Origin: Chloroflexota bacterium
GTDB lineage: Bacteria > Chloroflexota > Limnocylindria > Limnocylindrales > CSP1-4
Assembly (NCBI GenBank): GCA_021801545.1
Contig: JAJYXX010000283.1
Coordinates: 1-8,234 of the forward strand
DNA length: 8,234 nucleotides
Direction of reading: 5' to 3'
Of the stretch, positions 1 to 5,447 are shown in pieces. The notes below the pieces were generated by a model, which was given only the letters and a program-made list of their open reading frames with translations, did not search any database and was not told where the DNA came from. Position 1 is the first letter of the stretch; every line of letters begins with the position of its first letter. The position numbers and the translations under genes are program-made.

Positions 1-351
1 GGTCGGCTGATCGAGGCGAACGTCGACCTCGCCCGCCATCTCGCCCGCCGCTGTGCCGAGGCGGACGACTTCGAGGCGCTGCCGGCCGAACCGGACCTCT
101 CGGTCGTCTGCTTCCGCCACCTCCCGGTGGGGCAGGCGGGCGTCACCGGCCTGTCGGACGAAGCGCTCGACCGCCACCAGGAGCGGCTCCAGACCGCCCT
201 CGAGGCATCGGGCGAAGGCTGGCTCTCGACGACGACGCTCCGCGGCCGGACCTACCTTCGGGCCGGGATCGTCAACTACCTCGCCACGGAGGCGGACGTC
301 GATCGACTGCTCGACGAGCTCCGGCACCTGGCCGGCGACCCGGAGCGCTGA
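1..351 (+). CDS. PLP-dependent group II amino acid decarboxylase, C-terminal fragment (5' end outside window)
   Basis: Frame 1 is open from the first base to a TGA at 349-351, giving 116 residues that begin GRLIEANVDLARHLARR. The fragment resembles the small C-terminal domain of the aromatic-L-amino-acid/tyrosine/glutamate decarboxylase family. It has a helix followed by a strand LSVVCFRH (about residues 37-44), then the segment GEGWLSTTTLRGRTYLRAG and a terminal helix TEADVDRLLDELRHLAG. These enzymes use pyridoxal phosphate to decarboxylate aromatic or acidic amino acids in the cytosol. The PLP-binding lysine lies upstream of the window, so substrate specificity cannot be judged. Internal start codons, such as the GTG at 127, are not real starts because family-like sequence continues upstream of them. 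The gene converges on the oxidoreductase at 705-2021. Family assignment is fairly secure; the exact member is unknown. Confidence 0.85.
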   Translation, partial: GRLIEANVDLARHLARRCAEADDFEALPAEPDLSVVCFRHLPVGQAGVTGLSDEALDRHQERLQTALEASGEGWLSTTTLRGRTYLRAGIVNYLATEADVDRLLDELRHLAGDPER

Positions 352-358
352 CCGCCTG

Positions 359-385
359 ATCGGCAGCCGACCGGCCCGGGCCGAT
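359..385 (+). terminator. Possible hairpin terminator after the decarboxylase gene
   Basis: ATCGGC (359-364) can pair with GCCGAT (380-385). The enclosed stretch includes CCGGCCCGGG, and the palindrome CGGCCCGGGCCG lies at 372-383. The structure begins 7 bases after the decarboxylase stop. There is no T-run, so intrinsic termination is uncertain. Confidence 0.3.
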
Positions 386-475
386 GGTGAGCGCCCCGCC
401 CACGACCGCGTGACCGCCTCGCCCGAGTCCCGATTCGCCCCTCCCTGGCTGATCCTCGCGTCCGCCCGGGCGGCT

Positions 476-492
476 GTTCTTCGGGGAAGAAC
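476..492. terminator. Perfect short hairpin, possible bidirectional terminator or diverged repeat copy
   Basis: GTTCTTC (476-482) and GAAGAAC (486-492) form a perfect 7-bp stem with a GGG loop. The preceding GGGCGG and the hairpin layout resemble the 44-bp repeats at 546-640, so this may be a diverged third copy. No T-run follows on either strand. Confidence 0.4.
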
Positions 493-545
493 CAATCGCC
501 CGTCACGGGTCCGATCGACACGACGGACGGTCCGCGTGACCGGTG

Positions 546-640
546 GTTCGGGCGGTTTGTCCTTCCCGGGAGAACATCGGGTGCCTGGCTCCGGCCGTTC
601 GGGCGGTTTGTCCTTCCCGGGAGAACATCGGGTGCCTGGC
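546..640. repeat. Two exact 44-bp direct repeats, period 51 bp, each with an internal imperfect palindrome
   Basis: Copy 1 (546-589) and copy 2 (597-640) are identical over 44 bases, beginning GTTCGGGCGGTTTGTCC, and are separated by 7 bases (TCCGGCC). Each contains a near-palindrome centred on TTCCCGGGA (558-576 and 609-627), with flanking TGT...ACA arms. This would fold into a hairpin in RNA from either strand. Only two copies and the short regular spacer argue against a CRISPR array. A REP-like dispersed intergenic repeat or a duplicated bidirectional terminator fits better. Confidence 0.85.
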
Positions 641-697
641 GTACCGAGCGGCGTGCCGAGCCACCGACCACGCGAAACCAGCCAGAGACGTGGAACG

Positions 698-715
698 CGG
701 GACGCTAGCGTCCCG
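698..715 (-). terminator. Perfect 18-bp palindrome straddling the oxidoreductase stop codon
   Basis: CGGGACGCTAGCGTCCCG is self-complementary over its whole length. In RNA it forms a 7-bp GC-rich stem with the loop CUAG, and that loop contains the UAG stop codon (705-707 on the plus strand). It could protect the 3' end, contribute to termination, or be a protein-binding operator-like site. No T-run follows. Confidence 0.4.
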
Positions 716-2021
716 GCCGCGCCCGTGCCGCGAGCCGATCCTGCAACCGGAACCACTCGCCGACGAGCGGCAGGAACCACGGCCGCCCCTCGTACGGCGC
801 GGGCACGATCGGGAAGGGCAGCCGGGCAAGTGCCGGCGCCGATCCACCGCCGAGCCACTGCGCCACGCGCATCCCGAGGTAGGTCGACATCGCGACCCCG
901 GTCCCGCAGTAGCCGATCGCGTACGTCACGCCGCCCAGCCGCCCGACGTGGGGCATCCGGTCGACCGTGAACCCGACGTTCCCGCCCCAGGCATAGGCGA
1001 TCCGGGTCGAGCGCAGCTGCGGATGGACCTCGACGAGGCCGTGGTGGAGGATCTCGGCCGTCCGCTCCACCGACGTCGGTCGGAAGCTCGCCCGACCGCC
1101 GAAGAGCAGCCGCCGATCGGGTGTCAGCCGCCAGTAGAAGAGGAAGTTCTTCGTGTCGAAGAACATCCGGCCCTTCGGCGAGAGCTCCCGCGCGAGGTTC
1201 TCGGGGAGCACGTCGGTGACGATGATGTACGAGCCGATCGGGATGATCCGCCGGCGGAGGGTCGGCACGGCGCCATCCGCGTACCCGTTCGTGCCGACGA
1301 TCACGTCGCGGGCGATGATCGCGCCGCGGTCCGTCTCGACGACGACCCGTCCGTCGGCCTGGGGACGGATCGAGCGCGCTCGAACGCCTTCGTGGAGATC
1401 GGCCCCGGCCCGTGCCGCCGCCTCGGCCAGGCCAGCGAAGTAACGGCCCGGATGAAGCCCGCCGCTGCCCTCGACCGCGAGCGCGCCGTAGTACGCGTCG
1501 GTCCCGATCTCCTCGTGCAGCCGCTCGCGCGGGACGAGCGTGGACGGCACCCCGGCGATGGCGAGGCTTTCCTGCGCCGCCCGGAGATCCTCGACGTGCG
1601 CGGGCGCGTAGGCGAGCTCGAGATGGCCGCGCTCCTCGAACGCGCAGTCGATCGCCTCGTCGGCGATCAGGCGTTTCACGAGCTCGTACGCCCCGAGCGT
1701 CTCGCGGTAGAGCGCTCGCCCGAGCTCCTCCCCGTGGCGCGCGATCAGCGCCTTCGGGCCCCACTTGTAGCCCGGGTGGACGATCCCGCCATTGCGCGTG
1801 CTCGCGCCCCAGCCGAGCGTCTCGGCCTCGAGCAGCGTGACGCTGGCGCCCTGGAGGGCGAGCTGACGCGCGGCGCTGACGCCCGTGTACCCGCCGCCGA
1901 TGACGACGACGTCGGCCACATCGGGCAGCGGCCGGCCACACCGATCCGGCAGGGCGGGCATCGTCGCCTGCCAGAAGCTGCGACGCTCGAACGAGGCGAG
2001 GGGATGCGAAGGGTCAGCCAT
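705..2021 (-). CDS. FAD-dependent oxidoreductase, DAO family (glycine/D-amino acid oxidase or gamma-glutamylputrescine oxidase type)
   Basis: The 438-residue product has the architecture of the DAO superfamily. An N-terminal Rossmann dinucleotide-binding motif VVVIGGGYTG (about residues 38-47) precedes a strand ending in E65, which would bind the FAD ribose. WGASTRNGG (71-79) is the segment that contacts FAD in this family. A substrate-cap region with mixed strands follows, then a C-terminal FAD-closing part with WGGNVGFTVDRMPHVG (345-360) and GYCGTG (370-375). Length is normal for the family. Members oxidise the C-N bond of amino acids, sarcosine or polyamines with FAD; the substrate cannot be read from sequence. 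The ATG at 2019-2021 is the only plausible start, since no in-frame start lies just upstream. No good Shine-Dalgarno is visible. The gene lies 82 bp after pyrC on the same strand, so co-transcription is possible, but a pyrimidine role is not implied. TAG stop. Confidence 0.88.
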   Translation of the reverse strand: MADPSHPLASFERRSFWQATMPALPDRCGRPLPDVADVVVIGGGYTGVSAARQLALQGASVTLLEAETLGWGASTRNGGIVHPGYKWGPKALIARHGEELGRALYRETLGAYELVKRLIADEAIDCAFEERGHLELAYAPAHVEDLRAAQESLAIAGVPSTLVPRERLHEEIGTDAYYGALAVEGSGGLHPGRYFAGLAEAAARAGADLHEGVRARSIRPQADGRVVVETDRGAIIARDVIVGTNGYADGAVPTLRRRIIPIGSYIIVTDVLPENLARELSPKGRMFFDTKNFLFYWRLTPDRRLLFGGRASFRPTSVERTAEILHHGLVEVHPQLRSTRIAYAWGGNVGFTVDRMPHVGRLGGVTYAIGYCGTGVAMSTYLGMRVAQWLGGGSAPALARLPFPIVPAPYEGRPWFLPLVGEWFRLQDRLAARARPGR

Positions 2022-2083
2022 CGGAACGATGGTAGCCCACGAAGCCTCTCGTGCCTCCGCCGTCTCGCAGGGTACGAGATGAG

Positions 2084-2102
2084 CCCGCCGGCAACGGGCG
2101 GG
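2084..2102 (-). terminator. Small GC hairpin directly after pyrC
   Basis: On the minus strand CCCGCC and GGCGGG form a 6-bp stem around CGTTGCC, starting one base after the pyrC stop. With no U-run it is at most a weak or factor-assisted terminator, or a processing site separating the pyr genes from the oxidoreductase. The rest of the 82-bp gap (2022-2103) shows no clear promoter. Confidence 0.3.
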
Positions 2103-2103
2103 A

Positions 2104-3636
2104 TCACGCGCCGGCCGCGCCCTCCTCGTAGGCGATCCGGCCGGCGGCGACCGTCAGGAGGACCCGGCCCGACAGCTCGCGGCCCAGCAGCGGCGTGTTC
2201 TTGCCCTTCGAGGCGAGTGACTCGGGCGTGACCCGCCAGCGATCCGAGCGATCGAAGACGACGAGGTCGGCCGGCGCGCCCTCGACGAGCCCGCGCGGCT
2301 GTGCGAGCGCCCGGATGTCCCCGCTCGCGACGACCCCGGGCCAGCCGGCGAGGACGGCCGCCGGGCCGGTCGTGAGCGCCGCGATCGCGCGGGAGAGTGT
2401 CAGCCGGCCGGCGTCGACCGCGGCGAGCAGGACGCCCAACGCCGTCTCGAGACCGCTGATCCCGTTCGCCGCCAGCCCGAACTCGACCTCCTTGTCGACC
2501 AGCGTGTGCGGGGCATGGTCGGTGGCGAGCGCGTCGGCGGTCCCGTCGGCAAGCGCCGCCAGACAGGCGGCCGCCTCCTCGGGCCCGCGGAGCGGCGGGT
2601 TCACCCGGAGCGAGGTGTCGTACGGGCCGGCCGTGAGCGCACCGTCCAGCCACGGGTCGCGGGCCGCGCCGTTCGCGTCGAGCGCTTCCCAGGCCCAGCG
2701 CCGTGCGCCGGCAAGCCACTCGTCGGTGAACCCGACGTGGTGGGGCGTCACGTCGCACGTCACCGGCAAGCCAGCGGCCTTCGCCCGCCGCACCGCCGCC
2801 AGGGCGCCGGCGGTCGAGAGGTGGGTGAGGTGGAGCCGCGCCCCCGGCTCGTCGCGCAGCACCTCGGCGAGGACGGCGATGTCGCGTTCGACAGCCGCGA
2901 TCTCCGCGGCGGCCGGCCAGCCCTTCAGCCCGAGCACACTCGCGATGTACCCTTCGTTCGCCTCTGAACCGCGGGTCAGCTCGGCGAGTTCGGGGTGATC
3001 GATGATCGGCCGGCCGAGCATCCCCGCGTAGAGGAACGCATTGCGCAGGATCGTCGGGTTGGCAACGCAGGCACCGTCGTCGGAGAAGCCGACGATCCCC
3101 GCATCGGCGAGTTCGCCGAGCGCCGCGAGCTGCTCGCCGGCTCGCCCGACCGTCACCGCTCCGTGGGCGAGGGCCTCGACCGGCGAGCCCGAGGCGATCG
3201 CGGCTGCCCGGACGCGCGCCAGGACGCTCGGCTCGTCGAGCGCCGGCACGCTGTTGGGCATGAGGCAGACGGTCGTGAACCCGCCATGAGCCGCCGCCGA
3301 CAGCCCGCTGGCGATCGTCTCGGCGTCCTCGTTGCCGGGCTCGCGGAGATGCGCGTGGAGGTCGATGAAACCCGGGGCGACGACGACCCCGTCGGGACCG
3401 ACGCCCTTCGCCTCGGCGCCCTCGAGCCAGGTGACCGCTTCGAGCACGCCGTTCGAGACGACGATCTCCCCCGGACCCTCGCGCCCGGCCGCCGGATCGA
3501 CCAGCCAGGCGCGCGTGATCTCCAGCTCGGCGACGACCTCGCCGGCGCGCCTGCCGGCGGCCTCGCGGACGGGCTCGCCGCTGCCCACTCCGCTGGTCTC
3601 GCCGGCATGCCCGGCCGCGCCGGATGTCGCGCTCAC
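2104..3636 (-). CDS. pyrC: Dihydroorotase, type I
   Basis: PyrC reversibly cyclises N-carbamoyl-aspartate to dihydroorotate, the third step of UMP synthesis, using zinc. All expected metal and catalytic positions are visible in the 510-residue product: the H-x-H motif in DLHAHLREPG (H94, H96), FSDDG (184-188) carrying the metal-bridging aspartate of type I enzymes, H214, H272 in LTHLS, and the catalytic aspartate D373 in ATDHAPH. NPPLR (346-350) and NGISGLETAL (391-400) are further family signatures. It should therefore be an active enzyme, not the inactive PyrC-like subunit found beside PyrB in some bacteria. The GTG start at 3634-3636 is chosen because it overlaps the pyrB TGA as GTGA and has GGAGAAGG seven bases upstream. 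The next in-frame GTG is codon 17. The protein is longer than the usual 420-440 residues because of a roughly 35-residue Gly/Ala/Glu-rich N-terminus and an insertion after TPHHVGFTDE (about 307-338). Confidence 0.95.
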   Translation of the reverse strand: MSATSGAAGHAGETSGVGSGEPVREAAGRRAGEVVAELEITRAWLVDPAAGREGPGEIVVSNGVLEAVTWLEGAEAKGVGPDGVVVAPGFIDLHAHLREPGNEDAETIASGLSAAAHGGFTTVCLMPNSVPALDEPSVLARVRAAAIASGSPVEALAHGAVTVGRAGEQLAALGELADAGIVGFSDDGACVANPTILRNAFLYAGMLGRPIIDHPELAELTRGSEANEGYIASVLGLKGWPAAAEIAAVERDIAVLAEVLRDEPGARLHLTHLSTAGALAAVRRAKAAGLPVTCDVTPHHVGFTDEWLAGARRWAWEALDANGAARDPWLDGALTAGPYDTSLRVNPPLRGPEEAAACLAALADGTADALATDHAPHTLVDKEVEFGLAANGISGLETALGVLLAAVDAGRLTLSRAIAALTTGPAAVLAGWPGVVASGDIRALAQPRGLVEGAPADLVVFDRSDRWRVTPESLASKGKNTPLLGRELSGRVLLTVAAGRIAYEEGAAGA

Positions 3637-4679
3637 CGGCCTTCTCCGTGGACGCCGGCGAGCAGGTAGAGGAGCGCCATCCGGACCGCGACCCCGTTCG
3701 TGACCTGGTTCGTGATCACCGAACGCGGGTCGGTGGCCACGTCGGGCGCAATCTCGACCCCTTCGTTCATCGGGCCGGGGTGCATGACGACGACATCCGG
3801 CCTGGCTGCCGCGAGCCGCTCGCGGGTCAGGCCGAAGCGCGCCGCGTACTCGCGAAGTGACGGCAGCAGGCCGCCCGCCATCCGTTCGCGCTGGATCCGG
3901 AGCGCCATGACGACGTCTGCGCCGGCGAGCGCGGCGCCAAGATCGCTCGTGACCTGGAACCGCCCGTGGCCCGGGATCCGCGGACTGGCCGCCGCCCAGC
4001 GGTCGAACCCGCGCAGGAGCGTCGAAGGGCCGCACAGCCAGAGATCCGCGCCGGCCGCCGTGAGCGACCAGATGTTCGAGCGTGCGACCCGCGAGTGGAG
4101 GATGTCGCCGAGGATGACGACCTTCCGCCCGGCGACCGAGCCGCCCGGCAGGTGCTCGCGCATCGTATAGAGGTCGAGCAGCGCCTGGGTCGGGTGGGCG
4201 TGCCAGCCGTCGCCACCGTTGAGCACGCTGCCCCCGAAGTGCGCGGCGGCCAGATACGGTGCACCGGAGACGGCGTGGCGCATGACCAGCATCTGCGCGC
4301 CGAGAGCCTCGACGGTGCGGATCGTGTCGACGAGCGACTCGCCCTTCGTGACCGAGCTCGTCGCGGCGGCGATGTTGACGACGTCGGCCGAAAGGTTCTT
4401 GGCCGCGACCTCGAACGAGACGCGGGTCCGGGTGGAGGCCTCGTAGAAGAGGATCGTCACGTTCCGGCCGCGCAGGGCGGGGACCTTCGCGATCGGCCGG
4501 GCGAGGACCTCGCGCATCGCGTCGGTCGTCGTCATCACCAGCTCGATCTCCGACCAGTCGAGGACGTCGACGTCGAGCAGGTGACGATGGCGCCAGGCGG
4601 GCGCCTGGGCCGAAACCGGGATGGCGGCCTCGGGAACCGGGGAGGCAGGCGATCCGGACGCGCCGATCTCGAGCGTCAT
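3633..4679 (-). CDS. pyrB: Aspartate carbamoyltransferase catalytic subunit
   Basis: PyrB condenses carbamoyl phosphate with aspartate to carbamoyl-aspartate, the committed step of pyrimidine synthesis, as a catalytic trimer in the cytosol. The 348-residue product carries the carbamoyl-phosphate signature FYEASTRTRVSFE (about 78-90, with STRTR at 82-86), the mobile-loop segment SSVTKGES (108-115, K112 from the neighbouring subunit), HPTQALLDLYT (162-172), GDILHSRVARSN (191-202), the aspartate-side ALRIQRERM (259-267) and HPGPMNEGVEI (300-310). All are intact. The first 28 residues form a Pro/Ala/Ser-rich extension before the normal family start at RHLLDVDVLDW. The ATG at 4677-4679 follows pyrR by 7 bp with a weak GGTGAG upstream, so translation probably couples to pyrR. 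The stop overlaps the pyrC start. No pyrI regulatory subunit gene is present, as usual outside enteric-type operons; control is expected through PyrR. Confidence 0.97.
   Translation of the reverse strand: MTLEIGASGSPASPVPEAAIPVSAQAPAWRHRHLLDVDVLDWSEIELVMTTTDAMREVLARPIAKVPALRGRNVTILFYEASTRTRVSFEVAAKNLSADVVNIAAATSSVTKGESLVDTIRTVEALGAQMLVMRHAVSGAPYLAAAHFGGSVLNGGDGWHAHPTQALLDLYTMREHLPGGSVAGRKVVILGDILHSRVARSNIWSLTAAGADLWLCGPSTLLRGFDRWAAASPRIPGHGRFQVTSDLGAALAGADVVMALRIQRERMAGGLLPSLREYAARFGLTRERLAAARPDVVVMHPGPMNEGVEIAPDVATDPRSVITNQVTNGVAVRMALLYLLAGVHGEGR
3640..3647 (-). promoter_or_regulatory. Shine-Dalgarno for pyrC inside the end of pyrB
   Basis: On the minus strand GGAGAAGG lies within the last codons of pyrB, with GGAG seven bases before the pyrC GTG. 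This decides the pyrC start and supports translational coupling through the GTGA overlap. Confidence 0.7.
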
Positions 4680-4686
4680 CAGCCGC

Positions 4687-5271
4687 TCACCCGGTGGTCC
4701 CCGAGACGCCGACCGTCTCGCCGAGCGGGGCCGGCAGGCGCTCGATCTCGACCTCGTCCACCCCGTCGACCTCGACCAGGTGGACCTTGACGACCTCCTC
4801 GCGCGAGGTCGGGACGTTCTTGCCGACGTGGTCGGCCCGAATCGGGAGCTCGCGGTGGCCGCGGTCGATCAGGACGGCCAGGCGGATCGCCCGTGGGCGC
4901 CCGAAATCGACGAGCGCGTCCATCGCCGCGCGGATCGTCCGGCCGGTGTAGAGGACGTCGTCGACGAGGACGACCGTCGAGCCGTTCAGGTCGAACGGGA
5001 GGTCCGTTCCCTTGACGACCGGCGACTGGGCGATGAGCGAGAGATCGTCACGGTAGAACGTGATGTCCAGGGCACCGACCGGCAGGCGCACCCCCTCGTG
5101 CTCGGCGATCGCGTCGGCGATCCGTCGGGCGAGCGGGACGCCCCGGCGCTGGATCCCGACGAGGACGAGACCGGACGTCCCGGCCTGCTTCTCGACGATC
5201 TCGTGGGAGATGCGGATGACGGCCCGGCGGATCTCCTCCACCGTCATGATCTGGCGGCCGCTCATCGGCAT
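4687..5271 (-). CDS. pyrR: PyrR bifunctional regulator / uracil phosphoribosyltransferase
   Basis: PyrR binds pyr mRNA leaders when UMP or UTP is high and lowers expression of the pyrimidine genes; many members also convert uracil and PRPP to UMP. The 194-residue product has the phosphoribosyltransferase fold, with the PRPP loop VVLVDDVLYTGRT (100-112) and the family blocks EIRRAVIRISHEI (13-25), LVGIQRRG (37-44), DITFYRDDL (69-77) and IDRGHRELPIRADHVGKNVPTS (135-156). About 15 extra residues follow the usual C-terminus. The start is ambiguous: ATG at 5269-5271 (used here) or the second ATG at 5263-5265, two codons later, which overlaps the stop of a small upstream ORF as ATGA. Neither has its own good Shine-Dalgarno. 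First gene of the pyrR-pyrB-pyrC operon, 176 bp downstream of the RlpA-like gene. Confidence 0.96.
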   Translation of the reverse strand: MPMSGRQIMTVEEIRRAVIRISHEIVEKQAGTSGLVLVGIQRRGVPLARRIADAIAEHEGVRLPVGALDITFYRDDLSLIAQSPVVKGTDLPFDLNGSTVVLVDDVLYTGRTIRAAMDALVDFGRPRAIRLAVLIDRGHRELPIRADHVGKNVPTSREEVVKVHLVEVDGVDEVEIERLPAPLGETVGVSGTTG

Positions 5272-5291
5272 GAGCCCGTGCGCTGTGGCAC
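5262..5291 (-). CDS. Putative 9-residue leader peptide ORF overlapping the pyrR start
   Basis: On the minus strand a GTG at 5289-5291 opens VPQRTGSCR and ends in TGA at 5262-5264. The strong Shine-Dalgarno AAGGAAGGAG (5298-5307) sits 6 bases upstream of this GTG, which is optimal spacing. The same Shine-Dalgarno is 26 bases from the first pyrR ATG, too far for direct use, and no in-frame alternative pyrR start lies between (upstream codons run back to TAA at 5329-5331 with no GTG, TTG or ATG). The TGA overlaps the second pyrR ATG as ATGA, an arrangement typical of coupled re-initiation. No run of regulatory codons is present, so peptide sequence-based attenuation is unlikely. Expression is inferred, not shown; the ORF is short enough to arise by chance. 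Confidence 0.5.
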   Translation of the reverse strand: MPQRTGSCR

Positions 5292-5297
5292 GACGCG

Positions 5298-5307
5298 CTC
5301 CTTCCTT
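5298..5307 (-). promoter_or_regulatory. Strong Shine-Dalgarno in the pyrR leader
   Basis: AAGGAAGGAG on the minus strand is the best ribosome-binding sequence seen in the window. It begins one base after the PyrR-type hairpin and is spaced for the GTG at 5289-5291, not for either pyrR ATG. Confidence 0.65.
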
Positions 5308-5308
5308 C

Positions 5309-5325
5309 CCGGCCTCTCGGGCCGG
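5309..5325 (-). promoter_or_regulatory. Candidate PyrR-binding RNA hairpin upstream of pyrR
   Basis: On the minus strand CCGGCC-CGAGA-GGCCGG forms a perfect 6-bp stem with a 5-base loop. It contains CCCGAGAGGC, which fits the core CCNGNGAGGY of the PyrR-binding consensus known from Bacillus at every position; the outer bases ARU and the final U do not match. It lies directly before the Shine-Dalgarno. That is the arrangement expected for translational repression as described for Mycobacterium smegmatis pyrR, rather than for Bacillus-type terminator/antiterminator control. No U-run terminator follows. Confidence 0.65.
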
Positions 5326-5347
5326 TCCTTAAAGGTCGTGCGAAGGA
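5326..5347 (-). promoter_or_regulatory. Possible alternative leader stem able to pair with the Shine-Dalgarno
   Basis: On the minus strand TCCTTC (5342-5347) is fully complementary to GAAGGA inside the Shine-Dalgarno (5299-5304 or 5303-5308). TCCTT (5343-5347) can instead pair locally with AAGGA (5326-5330). The two pairings exclude each other and bracket the PyrR-type hairpin. The stems are only 5-6 bp, so the significance is uncertain. Confidence 0.25.
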
Positions 5348-5354
5348 TACCCCA

Positions 5355-5371
5355 GCCGGGCATCACCCGGC
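5355..5371 (-). terminator. Hairpin in the rlpA-like/pyrR intergenic region
   Basis: GCCGGG and CCCGGC form a perfect 6-bp stem around a 5-base loop, 77 bases after the RlpA-like stop and 84 bases before the first pyrR ATG. It could end transcription from upstream or be part of the pyrR leader. There is no U-run. Confidence 0.3.
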
Positions 5372-5390
5372 GCGACCACGCTGCGCGTCG

Positions 5391-5426
5391 GGCCCCGGCA
5401 GCGACGTTACGGGAGCCACCGGGGCC
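5391..5426 (-). terminator. GC-rich inverted repeat after the RlpA-like gene
   Basis: GGCCCCGG (5391-5398) and CCGGGGCC (5419-5426) form an 8-bp stem with a 20-base loop, starting 21 bases after the RlpA-like stop on the minus strand. It is the best candidate for 3'-end formation separating that gene from pyrR, although it lacks a U-run. Confidence 0.3.
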
Positions 5427-5447
5427 ACGCGGGGCGCCAGCGGATCG

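Larger units (their letters stand above)
352..704. other. 353-bp convergent intergenic region with hairpins and direct repeats, no gene
   Basis: This gap lies between two convergent genes. Open frames cross it on both strands, but their translations are Arg/Pro/Ser-rich with no family resemblance, and they run antisense into neighbouring genes, so I call no gene. It holds a post-stop hairpin (359-385), a perfect hairpin GTTCTTC-GGG-GAAGAAC (476-492), a longer inverted repeat (GTCACG 502-507 with CGTGAC 535-540, and inside it GTCCG 509-513 with CGGAC 524-528), and two exact 44-bp direct repeats (546-640). The most likely role is a bidirectional transcription-termination zone. Confidence 0.7.

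Noticed and set aside
127..351. Separate small 74-residue gene starting at GTG 127
   Set aside because: The same frame is open to base 1 with sequence continuous with the decarboxylase C-terminal domain, so it is an internal codon of a truncated gene.
546..640. CRISPR array
   Set aside because: There are only two units, the separator is 7 bases long, and no cas genes are near.
543..2231. A 562-codon open frame on the plus strand
   Set aside because: It runs antisense to the well-supported oxidoreductase and into the repeats and pyrC. Its translation is Arg/Pro/Glu-rich with no family features. Long antisense frames are expected in very GC-rich genes.
3637..4035. Upstream extension of the pyrC frame to about 643 codons
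   Set aside because: The extra part overlaps pyrB and reads as Arg/Pro-rich noise. The GTG overlapping the pyrB stop, with GGAGAAGG before it, is the proper start.
5326..5350. A sigma70-type promoter using GGTATCCT as the -10 element for pyrR
   Set aside because: The -10 match is partial and no acceptable -35 lies at 16-18 bp spacing, so I could not support it.
5272..5447. Bacillus-type pyr transcription attenuator
   Set aside because: There is no hairpin followed by a U-run and no clear antiterminator. Position and sequence of the hairpin fit translational control better.
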